A DNA stretch of 12,788 nucleotides, from positions 1 to 12,788 of the forward strand of contig CAYMWF010000122.1 in assembly GCA_964394085.1 (NCBI GenBank). The letters run 5' to 3'. The translations under genes were made by a program, and so were the position numbers. The notes under the pieces were generated by a model that worked only from the letters and a program-made list of their open reading frames with translations, was not told the origin of the DNA and made no database searches. Shown here piece after piece: positions 6,701 to 12,788 of the stretch (the stretch's first letter is position 1; every line of letters starts with the position of its first letter). Source of the stretch: CAYMWF01 sp964394085 [NCBI: uncultured Gemmatimonadota bacterium] (GTDB lineage: Bacteria; GCA-2686955; CAYMWF01).

Positions 6701-8930
6701 CGAAGTACCCGGGTTTATAGCTGCTGTAATAATCCTCCAGGGTATTGGCGGACTGGAAAGGCTCGAATTCCCAGGAGCCCCGCTCCGACAGGGTTCCGTC
6801 CACGAGCTCGTAAATCAGGACCTTCCCGGCGGCGTTTCCGGCGAAAAGGGAGGGGCGGCCCGTCCGGTCGATGTCGAAGAACGCCGGGCAGAGATACTCG
6901 CCCAGGTCGAGCCCCGCGTACTCCTCCATGGTTTCGAACCGGAGCTGCGTCTCAGCGACGGCTGTTTCTCCCGCGCCCGGTTGATCCGCCTGCGGCAGCA
7001 GGTTCCCGGGAAGACCGCGATAGAAGCGGATTCCGCCGTCGGCGCCGCCCACGGCGAGGTCGACTATGCCGTCGCCGTCGATATCCGCCGCCGCGGGAGT
7101 CGCGAAGGGTATCGTATCGATGCCGGCCGGGGCGGGAAGCTGCACCAGCGGAGAGCCCCCTCCGGGCACCGGCATCCTTTTGAAAATCCGCACAACGCCA
7201 TCTTCAGCGCCTATGATTATTTCGGGCCGTCCGTCGCCGTCCAGATCGGCGATCGCCGGGGCGGCATGGCGGATTTCCCCGGGAAGTTTCATAAAAAGAG
7301 GTCGAAACTTACTGTTTTGAACCTGTTTTTCCCCGGCGGCCGATGAACCCGGTCGACTTTCCCGATCGGCTCCGGTTTCACTCTCCCACCGGATGCACGG
7401 CCCCGGATGCTTAACAAGAGCGAGCCTGCCGTCCAATGTTCCGCAGAGAAGTTCGACGGCGCCGTCGCCGTCAAGGTCTCCCGCGGCTATGCGGGGGAAC
7501 CTGGTGACCCCTTCCAATACCGATATCCGGCCGCGTCGCCCGTTTTCCATGTAAGCATCGATTCTCCCGTCAATATCGGCCACGAGGAGCACGGGTGACG
7601 CGAATACGCTTGCAGTCATCAGTGCAGGCGAAGAAGCCCATCCCTCGGCCATCCCGCCGAACCTCACGAAGGCGTCACGCCTGAAAAAGAGAGGTTCTGT
7701 AAAATATGTACCGGCGGAAATCTCTTTTTCGACCCCTTTCCAGGCGAAGATTTCTCCGGTCTTCGAAGCCGCCGCCAGGTCGGCGATGCCGTCGTTGTCC
7801 AGGTCGCCCCACGCCGGGTAGGGATTCTCCAGGTCCAGGCTGCTGCTGCCCGTCAGGCCCCATTCTTCAGATCCCCGGACCGGCGCCCACCGCTCCGCGG
7901 TTCCATCCGTAAAAACAATGAAGAAGCCGAGCGCAGTCCCTGAGTCTTCCGCGGCGGGCGGCCATACTATGTATCCGGTAGACGAGCCTTCCGCGGCAGG
8001 CGGCGGAACCTGCCCGTCGACCGCGCCTTCCGCGGCGGACAACGGTAAGTCCGCGGCACAGAAACTATTGACAACGGGCAGCGGAAGGGCGACTGCGCCG
8101 CAGGGAGACGCATCTTCTCTGATCTCCACAGCGATTGAGCCGATTTTTTCAACCTTTAATGCATTTGCGTCATTGAAGCACCTGAATATGTCGACGCCTT
8201 CCGTGGGTGAAACAGAATAAACAACCGTTCCCACGCCTGCATCGTGATAAGACGCACCGAGAAAAATCGCGTCAGGAGATGCGTCAAAAATCGGAAGAGC
8301 CTCTCCCCACCTGCCTGCTCCCGGAACTCCTCTGTTCGGGTGGAATTTGACGCGCCCGTCGGGATCCATGGAAAAGAGATCATCCAAGCCGTCACCGTTC
8401 GCATCCGCAAAGGCGAAATCCGCGGCATCCCCTGGGGGTAAAGCCGGCCCGGCGGCGTTCCGGGTAATATAGAGCGGCGGTTCAAGAACCGACAGATGGC
8501 CTGTCCGGTCAGGAACCAGCAGGGCTTCGCCGTTGCCGTCCAGGTCGGCGAAATCGAGTTTTTTGCCGCGGATCGGAACGGTTCCAACCTGGAGAAGGGC
8601 GCGGCGGAGCCCCTCGGCAGCCCAGCCCGGATACCCTTCCAGTATCTCGCTCAGCCGGTCCGATTCAGGCGGGTCAGCGGCGCGGAAAAGGCGGGAAAGA
8701 GCCCGGGTTTCGGGATCCCATCTGAAGACCGCGGCCTCCCCGGGCCGCAAGAGCAATCCGGTTTCCGCGACCAGGGTCTCCTGATCGCTAAAGGCTCCGG
8801 TCGCCGCGGCAGGAACCTCGCCGGGAAAGAGCAATCCGGCGAAACATGCGAAAACAACCGGGAACAGACAGATGAAAGCTCGAATATCGGGACGACTGTT
8901 TCGAATACGGTGAGGTCCGGAAGTAGTCAT
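3711..8930 (-). CDS. Giant secreted FG-GAP propeller/transglutaminase-like/Ig multidomain protein
   Basis: A 1739-aa exported protein. A signal peptide spans about residues 1-43 (hydrophobic IRAFICLFPVVFACFAGLLF, then PAAA). FG-GAP/VCBS repeats follow, with seven calcium-loop motifs starting near residues 129, 176, 376, 485, 562, 616 and 686 (for example DANGDGLDD, DLDGDGRPE, DIDGDGIVD), implying a beta-propeller. After a helical linker comes a transglutaminase-like core with Cys963 (GSCGEQS), His991 (GEDHQWNEFW) and Asp1006 (YHWDINN), spaced as expected for the catalytic triad. Next are a carboxypeptidase-regulatory-like beta-sandwich (about 1062-1125), an Ig-like domain (about 1325-1420), a PPC-like domain with a DSNGDG loop (about 1470-1525) and terminal Ig-like domains ending in KILVIR. 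The ATG is backed by GGAG at 8937-8940. The triad looks intact, so protease or acyl-transfer activity is plausible. No anchor or sorting motif is seen. Confidence 0.93.
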   Translation of the reverse strand: MTTSGPHRIRNSRPDIRAFICLFPVVFACFAGLLFPGEVPAAATGAFSDQETLVAETGLLLRPGEAAVFRWDPETRALSRLFRAADPPESDRLSEILEGYPGWAAEGLRRALLQVGTVPIRGKKLDFADLDGNGEALLVPDRTGHLSVLEPPLYITRNAAGPALPPGDAADFAFADANGDGLDDLFSMDPDGRVKFHPNRGVPGAGRWGEALPIFDASPDAIFLGASYHDAGVGTVVYSVSPTEGVDIFRCFNDANALKVEKIGSIAVEIREDASPCGAVALPLPVVNSFCAADLPLSAAEGAVDGQVPPPAAEGSSTGYIVWPPAAEDSGTALGFFIVFTDGTAERWAPVRGSEEWGLTGSSSLDLENPYPAWGDLDNDGIADLAAASKTGEIFAWKGVEKEISAGTYFTEPLFFRRDAFVRFGGMAEGWASSPALMTASVFASPVLLVADIDGRIDAYMENGRRGRISVLEGVTRFPRIAAGDLDGDGAVELLCGTLDGRLALVKHPGPCIRWESETGADRESRPGSSAAGEKQVQNSKFRPLFMKLPGEIRHAAPAIADLDGDGRPEIIIGAEDGVVRIFKRMPVPGGGSPLVQLPAPAGIDTIPFATPAAADIDGDGIVDLAVGGADGGIRFYRGLPGNLLPQADQPGAGETAVAETQLRFETMEEYAGLDLGEYLCPAFFDIDRTGRPSLFAGNAAGKVLIYELVDGTLSERGSWEFEPFQSANTLEDYYSSYKPGYFEVSAYNDSASVDKLLALLEETDLNFRDEVAFSIENLPVEALRTMLRRDEESLLLENARQIRRLVEKLDYVRIEEKGDSTTLAYILEPGVEKICPASVYYWWVVHPRILYELPSRVETSYWENPHEYYGQEWEEWLRHEPRPSIYQQTSGSVFWRNSLPYDRRYGESLFDAVVPSATFREAVDNLHDWLTWTRKDDPFMDFGYLTQDLQPLVIHSKHYGSCGEQSILTAACARTMLIPIRVVGCRGEDHQWNEFWEDGEWYHWDINNKVNKPWMSGEGMDHKAKTISAITGWRGDERLLRITTEVHNPPESGYTEAGRGYTDTGRLTVEAVDADGAPVDGALVILRSHWDNRNMPAVWGHTNTSGSVSFDVGYEPNGGYTVEVLSPWGAAGSNNLPVTEGEEYTVRYSLPGRKITAPRAKIPGGGSSSVVALLPPGTSTGVPGAADAGVSGGPIPPEGSLAVSVAEVSGKFEASAHIGIRSRPRGGYLWDEYGYGGVRTGPVEVAAAPSDVHLALLEPPVTGNGTGADPENFDFGSLLGRADWTETGETGAFPLDRELYFAAANMGTGVVSLDAKLEFAFEAPSAPPFIEIAPRARVDEPLIRGTAGDNLGLALVEASFDGGDVWRDITAEVMFEVEDSRTGDFSWFPGASGTPPAGRYSLLMRVSDRNGSSCESVPVDYEVAAAHRFDFQPIRQDDPDSPFPVSSWMFGPFRLDTSIPFLDIRTEGHTDGLDLDLFLFRDSNGDGAVSGMDEVHSKSAGPTSSERLFLDKPENGVYWIYTHGWAAPPGGGEFSLSSSESLSRGILGLRGPAGFVNDRAGVPGTGELTLFCEYTGLSAPDMEAVSLLLDGADVTHMAVFGGGRIEMPLAGLAEADREHEVSLNVIDRAGVGESVSWSFTIDRDPPFLKILKPVSGAWAGGKVRVRVRAEDRFGIKRVTCSAPGGEPSELRRVKGADDLYEGDTDLPDNLPERCSLTFEAFDRAGNSVSASRKILVIR
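7946..8036 (-). repeat. Three spaced copies of CTTCCGCGGC encoding a Pro/Ala-rich linker
   Basis: CTTCCGCGGC occurs at 7946, 7988 and 8027, spaced 42 and 39 bp apart, so the copies stay in frame. A weaker copy (TCCGCGGCA) lies near 8049. On the coding strand the repeats give SAAEGAV, PPAAEGSS and PPAAEDSG at about residues 299-328 of the large propeller protein. They form a low-complexity linker in the long stretch between the second and third calcium loops. Confidence 0.6.
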
Positions 8931-9061
8931 TCGCTTCTCCAGGGCCGTTCCGGCGGAAGCGGCTCATTTACAGAAACGGAGCGTCTGAACGGGCAGGCGG
9001 GTCGCCCCCGGCCGCACGGGAACGCTCGTCCCTCGGATTGGGGAATAAACGATTCGACGGT

Positions 9062-9089
9062 GCCCCCGGTGAAGAACTGCACCGGGAGC
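9062..9089 (-). terminator. Strong hairpin after tldE
   Basis: Arms GCCCCCGGTG (9062-9071) and CACCGGGAGC (9080-9089) form a 10-bp GC-rich stem with one G.U pair and an 8-nt loop when read on the minus strand. It starts 11 nt after the tldE stop at 9101. No U-run follows directly, so it may be a weak intrinsic terminator or an mRNA-stabilising hairpin. Its position separates the tldD-tldE operon from the large propeller gene. Confidence 0.55.
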
Positions 9090-9100
9090 GGCTTGACACC

Positions 9101-10423
9101 TCAGGATATTACGACATCCTTGACCAGCAGGTACGGGAACCTGTCCGAGGAGAGGCCCGGATTGACGAGGGTATCCGATATCGCCTCGAGCTGCTCCCCG
9201 AAGAAATTGTAGATGTTGCCCGAAATCTGCATGTTTTTCAGCCTGCCGGTCAACTCGCCGTTTTCGATTTTGAACCCCATCGAGACCGACCCGGAGAAAT
9301 CACCGTTGAAAAGGATCCCCTGCCAGCAGTCGAAGCTCATTACCAGGAGTATGCCTTTGCGAACCCCGGCGAGCATCTCTTTGTAAGGGACGTTGCCGGG
9401 CTCGATGACCCTGTTCGAGGGCTGGATACCGGGACGGCCCACATGGGTGCCTCCTTCGAGGAACCCGCGTCGGTAGCCGTGACCGGTGGGTTCAATCCCC
9501 AGTCGCGCCGCATACTCGAGGTTGGTCATGTAAGATCGCAGAACGCCCCTGTCGAAAATCTTCTTCGTGGTGACCGGCACGCCTTCATGATCGAAGGTCG
9601 CGAAATTCGAGCCGTCTTTCCATGCCGGATCGTCCACGAATGTCAAATCCTCGCTGAGTATCTGTTCGCCGATCTTGTCTTTGAGGGGCGACGTTCCTTC
9701 GAAAACGCTCCGGCCGCCCAGCCCGGAATGCAGAGTTTCAAGCAGAAAATAGAAAGACTGCGGGTGCAGGATCACCGGGTATTTCCCGCCTTCCATGCCG
9801 ATCGGCCGCTCGCAGAGATCGAGAATGCTGAAAAATTCGTCGAGGTGCTCCGGGAGCCCGTCCACCGGCACCGGACGGCTGGAGCCGCCGTACCACTCGA
9901 TAATGTTCCCCTCGTCCACCCTTTCCGCCGAAACGGAAAAATGGTAGCTCGATTTCTCAAGCCTGCGATCCACCCCTTTCGAGTTCAGGATATGGACGCG
10001 CTCGACCGATTTTCCTACATGGGTTGAAACCTGGTAATCCGGCTTCCGCTTTCTTACCGTTTCGATGATGGCGTTGCCGGTGGCGATGAGCTCGTCGGTG
10101 GTCAGCCCGTCGATCGCTTCATCCCGCAGGATAGTCTCCTCCGGGGCGCCGGTTCCGGAGGCGGGCAGATCGAACACGGCCTCTGTGCCGTAAGGCGCAC
10201 TCTCGACCGCCATCTCGCGGAGCTTTTCGAATGGTACCGATTCAGTGCCGGTGACGCTGCTCAGTTTTCCGTCTTTTATCAACCTCAAGCCCCTGCCGGA
10301 GTAGAACTCGCCGTCCACTCCCGAGAGCTCGTTATCGTTGAAATTAACCGTGGTGCCCTGCTCGTCCAGCATGAACAGCTCGCAGGGATCGGCTGCGTTC
10401 AGGATTTTCTCGCGTTCGTTCAT
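9101..10423 (-). CDS. tldE: TldE/PmbA, non-catalytic partner of the TldD/TldE peptidase
   Basis: A 440-aa protein of the PmbA/TldE family (E. coli PmbA is about 450 aa). In E. coli the TldD-TldE heterodimer is a cytoplasmic metallopeptidase that matures microcin B17 and degrades the CcdA antitoxin. TldE lacks the zinc site, and no HExxxH is present here, as expected. Recognisable family segments are the LHSGLGGRSVFEGTSPLKDK region, the DDP...ATFDHEGVPVTTK strand, YAARLG, and the conserved C-terminal half with GILLVMSF and FNGDFSGSVSMGFKIENGE. The frame stays open 120 codons further upstream, but that extension is an out-of-frame reading of tldD. The true start is the ATG at 10423, preceded by GGGAGGAG (10431-10438) with a 7-nt spacer. 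It begins 2 bp after the tldD stop, so translation is probably coupled. Confidence 0.95.
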   Translation of the reverse strand: MNEREKILNAADPCELFMLDEQGTTVNFNDNELSGVDGEFYSGRGLRLIKDGKLSSVTGTESVPFEKLREMAVESAPYGTEAVFDLPASGTGAPEETILRDEAIDGLTTDELIATGNAIIETVRKRKPDYQVSTHVGKSVERVHILNSKGVDRRLEKSSYHFSVSAERVDEGNIIEWYGGSSRPVPVDGLPEHLDEFFSILDLCERPIGMEGGKYPVILHPQSFYFLLETLHSGLGGRSVFEGTSPLKDKIGEQILSEDLTFVDDPAWKDGSNFATFDHEGVPVTTKKIFDRGVLRSYMTNLEYAARLGIEPTGHGYRRGFLEGGTHVGRPGIQPSNRVIEPGNVPYKEMLAGVRKGILLVMSFDCWQGILFNGDFSGSVSMGFKIENGELTGRLKNMQISGNIYNFFGEQLEAISDTLVNPGLSSDRFPYLLVKDVVIS

Positions 10424-10425
10424 AC

Positions 10426-11793
10426 CTATGCTCCTCCCACGGTGATATCCCTCACCCGGAAATGGGGCGCGCCGTGACTTACCGGGAGGTTCATCTGCCC
10501 CCTGGTGCCGCAGCCGCCGGGGCCGTCGTGGGTAATGTAGTCGTCGGCGACGGCGTCGATGTTTTTCATTGTCGTGAAGAGGTTTCCTGAAAGGGAGATA
10601 TCCCTTACGAGCTCGGCCCTTTTCCCCTTGCGGATCATGTAGCCGTAATCGGCCGTGAAGGTAAACATCTCGCCGCCGGAGCCGCCCACGCTCCCGATGG
10701 CGTAGACGCCCAGGTCGACACCGTCGAAGAGCTCCTCCAGGGTTCTGTCGCCGGCGGCGATGCATGTATTCCGCATCCTGCATATCGGCGGAAAACGATA
10801 GCTCACGGCCCGGGCGTTGCCCGTGGGAGCGTCGCCGAAATAAGCGGCCGATTCACGACTGTGAAGCCGCCCTACCAGCTCTCCCTCCCTGATCAGCCAT
10901 GTTTTCCTGCCCGGGACACCCTCATCGTCGTAAGGAACGTGCCCGCGCGTGCCCTCTTCCAGCCCCGTGTCGTAGATGTTCAGGACCGGGGAGCCGATTA
11001 CGCGGCCGATCTTGAACGTCTCTTTCATCCGGGGATTGTTGAAATACTTGTCGGCCTCGCTCTGGTGGCCGAAAGCCTCGTGGACGAAGACGCCGCCCAG
11101 GTTCTGATCGATAATCGCCGTGTACTTGCCCGATTTGACCTGGGGCGCCCTGACGAGGTCGAGGGCCTTCTGACACTCGCGTTTTATCGTTTCCTCCTGG
11201 TTGAGGACTATCGAATAGTCGTTTTTGCCGCCCCCGTACGCGTGACCCGTCTGGGTGATGCCGTCGCCCATGGCGATGGCTGCGGCGGAGAAGGCCATGT
11301 CCATATCGTCCTGGTCGATGAATGTGCCTTGCGAGTTGGCGAAAATCCGTTTTCGCTCTTTCTCGAAATAGAATGCGTGGCTGTTTACGATCCCGTTATC
11401 GAATCCGAGGATGAGATCGTTGTATCCCTTGAAAAGGTCCAGCTTCGCTTCGAGCGGCACATCCCTGGGATCGTTCACGAAGGTGGGACGCAAAACCACG
11501 TCCACGGGCTCGACTTCGGCGAGTCGCGTACGCTCCTTGGCCACGCTGCGGGCGTTGGAAACGGTTTCGCCGACCTGCCGGTCGAGATCGTCGAGGGAGT
11601 TGAAGGTCGTGAAACACCAGCCCCCTTTGTAGCAGGCTCGCACGGCGCCGCCAGTGGTTTTGGACCGGGTCACCCCTTCGGAACCCTTGCGACTGAAAGC
11701 CAGCGATGTAAGCTCGCTCGACTCGACCCTCACTTCGAGGTAGTCGCAACGCCCCTTGTGTTTCTTTATGGTGCTGTCAATTCTATCTCTCAA
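10426..11793 (-). CDS. tldD: TldD, zinc-binding catalytic subunit of the TldD/TldE peptidase
   Basis: This encodes 455 aa from the chosen start, or 457 aa from the ATG two codons upstream (E. coli TldD is about 481 aa). The metal motif HEAFGH (His240, Glu241, His245, numbered from the upstream ATG) is the HExxxH of TldD. Cys430 in DGPGGCGTRGQ is the likely third zinc ligand. The N-terminal half (YLEVRVESSE, GGAVRACYKGGW, AFSAAAIAMGDG) follows the family pattern. It is the first gene of a two-gene operon with tldE, 2 bp apart. Start choice: AGGAGG (11800-11805) abuts the ATG at 11799 with no spacer, whereas the TTG at 11793 (residue 3) has a 6-nt spacer, so TTG is the better-supported initiator. 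Its substrate in this organism is unknown. Confidence 0.95.
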   Translation of the reverse strand: MRDRIDSTIKKHKGRCDYLEVRVESSELTSLAFSRKGSEGVTRSKTTGGAVRACYKGGWCFTTFNSLDDLDRQVGETVSNARSVAKERTRLAEVEPVDVVLRPTFVNDPRDVPLEAKLDLFKGYNDLILGFDNGIVNSHAFYFEKERKRIFANSQGTFIDQDDMDMAFSAAAIAMGDGITQTGHAYGGGKNDYSIVLNQEETIKRECQKALDLVRAPQVKSGKYTAIIDQNLGGVFVHEAFGHQSEADKYFNNPRMKETFKIGRVIGSPVLNIYDTGLEEGTRGHVPYDDEGVPGRKTWLIREGELVGRLHSRESAAYFGDAPTGNARAVSYRFPPICRMRNTCIAAGDRTLEELFDGVDLGVYAIGSVGGSGGEMFTFTADYGYMIRKGKRAELVRDISLSGNLFTTMKNIDAVADDYITHDGPGGCGTRGQMNLPVSHGAPHFRVRDITVGGA

Positions 11794-11799
11794 AATCAT

Positions 11800-11805
11800 C
11801 CTCCT
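11800..11805 (-). promoter_or_regulatory. AGGAGG ribosome-binding site that decides the tldD start
   Basis: A perfect AGGAGG is directly joined to ATG (11797-11799), leaving no spacer. The next in-frame initiator, TTG at 11791-11793, is 6 nt from it, which is near-ideal. This favours TTG initiation for tldD. Confidence 0.6.
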
Positions 11806-11861
11806 GGCTGAATTCTTCTCCCGGGCGGATCAAAACCCGGAACATACGAATTTACCAGACA

Positions 11862-11894
11862 CCTTCCGGCGGTGCAACCCGTGATTCCGGAAGG
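11862..11894. repeat. 8-bp inverted repeat CCTTCCGG/CCGGAAGG
   Basis: Perfect 8-bp arms (11862-11869 and 11887-11894) flank a 17-nt loop that contains a small nested CGG/CCG stem. There is no U-run on either side, so a terminator is unlikely. A leader hairpin of tldD or a REP-like palindrome is possible. Confidence 0.45.
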
Positions 11895-11932
11895 GCCACA
11901 TGATACGGAATCGCGTAAATCGAGTATTCCGC

Positions 11933-11961
11933 TTGTAGGGATAACGTGGAGAAAGTATTAT
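11933..11961 (+). promoter_or_regulatory. Candidate promoter for the outer-membrane protein gene
   Basis: TTGTAG (11933-11938) and TATTAT (11956-11961) are 17 bp apart on the plus strand. The -10 matches the sigma-70 consensus at five of six positions, but the -35 at only three. It lies about 165 bp upstream of the start codon. A rival -35, TTGACG at 11992-11997, has only a poor, closely spaced -10 (TAAACT, 15 bp away). Both are weak predictions. Confidence 0.25.
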
Positions 11962-11997
11962 CATCTTTCTTCTCTGCACTTGGGATTTCAATTGACG

Positions 11998-12010
11998 GCA
12001 CATCATGTGC
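11998..12010. promoter_or_regulatory. 13-bp palindrome GCACAT-C-ATGTGC, operator-like
   Basis: This is a perfect inverted repeat with 6-bp arms and a one-base centre, directly following a TTGACG hexamer at 11992-11997. If that hexamer is a -35 element, the palindrome fills the promoter spacer, a usual place for a repressor site. Otherwise it lies in the 5' leader of the downstream gene. Confidence 0.3.
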
Positions 12011-12125
12011 TCTAAACTCAGCGGACGCCTTATTCGACATGTTTGGCGCAGTGCTGAAACGGAGCCTTCTGAAATGTGCTGCGATGCTTTTAAAATCTTT
12101 CACCGGCAAGCCGGGAGAGTCACTT

Positions 12126-12788
12126 ATGAGAACGACAGAAAATCTTCGGCAAGGTTTCCTTTTGAACCTGGTAGTCTATACCTGGTGTGCATCTCAGCTT
12201 CTGTATCCTGCTTGTGCGGCTGCGGATGAGGCGGAGCCGGATGCGGATCTCTTCGCCGGCGCGGGAATCAGCATCATGAGCGTTCAGACTGCTGTCGGCG
12301 GGGATTTCAACGATTCCATGGTCTTTACTACCGACAGCTACAGCGTGGATATACCGCGGGTCGACCTGTCGCAGGGCTGGGGGTTGAATCTTCGCTATAT
12401 CGGTACAGACGACTATGGTTTCCTCGAATCAGGGGGAGAACTCGGCCTCACTCTTTCAACCGGCAGAGCGCCCGGTATCCTTGCCGCCCAGAAAGGCCAC
12501 CCCGACGGCTATCCGGCCGTCCACTGGAATATCTACTACGATTTCAAGCTGGAACTCTGCACTCTCACCCTGGACTTCAAGCATCTGCGTGTGGGCATAT
12601 TCGGCCGCGGCGGCGTCGGCTACGAGGATCTGACCATTAAAAGCAGCGGCTTCTCCGGCGAAGAGGCGTTGCCGGTCGAATACGGAACCGTCTGTTTTCG
12701 CTACGGCCTGGGAATTCACGTGCGTGCGGAAATTTACTCCATCCCGCTCTCGATTGAGCTGTACCAGACCAACATGATTGGTAATTTC
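12126..12788 (+). CDS. Probable outer-membrane beta-barrel protein, N-terminal part
   Basis: An open frame of 221 codons runs off the right edge without a stop. The ATG at 12126 follows GGGAGAG (12113-12119) with a 6-nt spacer; an earlier in-frame ATG at 12084 has no such site. Residues 1 to about 33 look like a signal peptide (hydrophobic FLLNLVVYTWCASQLLYPACAAA, likely cleaved before DEAEPD). After that the sequence alternates short amphipathic strands rich in Gly, Tyr and aromatic residues (DLFAGAGISI, WGLNLRYIG, GGELGLTL, LTLDFKHLRVGIFGRGGVGYE, FRYGLGIHVRAEIY), as in small outer-membrane barrels. I do not recognise a specific family. It is transcribed away from tldD across a shared intergenic region. 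Confidence 0.8.
   Translation, partial: MRTTENLRQGFLLNLVVYTWCASQLLYPACAAADEAEPDADLFAGAGISIMSVQTAVGGDFNDSMVFTTDSYSVDIPRVDLSQGWGLNLRYIGTDDYGFLESGGELGLTLSTGRAPGILAAQKGHPDGYPAVHWNIYYDFKLELCTLTLDFKHLRVGIFGRGGVGYEDLTIKSSGFSGEEALPVEYGTVCFRYGLGIHVRAEIYSIPLSIELYQTNMIGNF

Larger units (their letters stand above)
11794..12125. other. 332-bp divergent intergenic region with several inverted repeats
   Basis: This region separates tldD (minus) from the outer-membrane protein gene (plus), so it must contain promoters for both. It holds inverted repeats CCGGG/CCCGG (11821-11840), CCTTCCGG/CCGGAAGG (11862-11894), CGGAAT/ATTCCG (11906-11931) and GCACAT-C-ATGTGC (11998-12010). An 85-codon minus-strand frame (11852-12109) exists, but it starts with TTG, lacks a Shine-Dalgarno sequence and is not convincing as a gene. 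No clear minus-strand promoter was found. Confidence 0.6.

Noticed and set aside
9038-10027. 329-codon plus-strand frame opposite tldE
   Set aside because: It is antisense to a well-recognised family protein and has no domain of its own.
10424-10783. 120-codon N-terminal extension of the tldE frame
   Set aside because: The extension is arginine-rich, out-of-frame tldD sequence. The ATG at 10423 has a strong Shine-Dalgarno and yields the normal family length.
10861-11811. 316-codon plus-strand frame opposite tldD
   Set aside because: It is antisense to the HExxxH region of tldD, with no supporting features.
11852-12109. 85-codon minus-strand frame upstream of tldD
   Set aside because: It starts at TTG without a Shine-Dalgarno, overlaps three inverted repeats and has no recognisable domain. 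Only the short similarity noted in the findings is kept.

Overview
The window is a GC-rich bacterial chromosomal segment. It carries five complete genes on the minus strand and one gene cut by the right edge on the plus strand. The secreted proteins have FG-GAP/VCBS calcium-loop propellers, a transglutaminase-like core, a right-handed beta-helix with a 'DADPLF...SPCFDAGTP...DMGADE' tail and stacked Ig-like domains. This style is typical of Gram-negative, largely uncultivated lineages such as FCB-group candidate phyla, or of deltaproteobacterial relatives. The predicted outer-membrane barrel at the right edge also suggests a diderm. Taxonomy is inferred from protein style only; there is no rRNA or marker gene.

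Layout, left to right: (a) 1-174, a repeat-rich intergenic stretch with two near-identical 19-bp repeats and a terminator-like hairpin; (b) 175-2058 (-), secreted beta-helix protein whose signal-peptide core is encoded by a 9-bp tandem repeat; (c) 2059-2414, gene-free, with two compact palindromes; (d) 2415-3551 (-), radical SAM protein with a SPASM/twitch-like C-terminal cysteine set; (e) 3711-8930 (-), 1739-aa secreted protein combining a calcium-loop beta-propeller, a transglutaminase-like domain with a visible Cys-His-Asp triad, a carboxypeptidase-regulatory-like domain and several Ig/PPC-like domains; (f) 9101-10423 and 10426-11793 (-), tldE/pmbA and tldD, a two-gene operon with tldD first; (g) 11794-12125, a divergent intergenic region with several inverted repeats and candidate promoter elements; (h) 12126 to the edge (+), N-terminal part of a probable outer-membrane beta-barrel protein.

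How the genes may relate: TldD and TldE should form the known heterodimeric peptidase that digests unfolded or modified peptides in the cytoplasm. The large transglutaminase protein and the beta-helix protein are exported and likely act at the cell surface. The radical SAM enzyme has no visible substrate peptide nearby. The five minus-strand genes point the same way, but gaps of 170, 159 and 356 bp and a strong hairpin after tldE argue against one operon. I found no CRISPR array, tRNA, rRNA, intact insertion sequence or phage gene.
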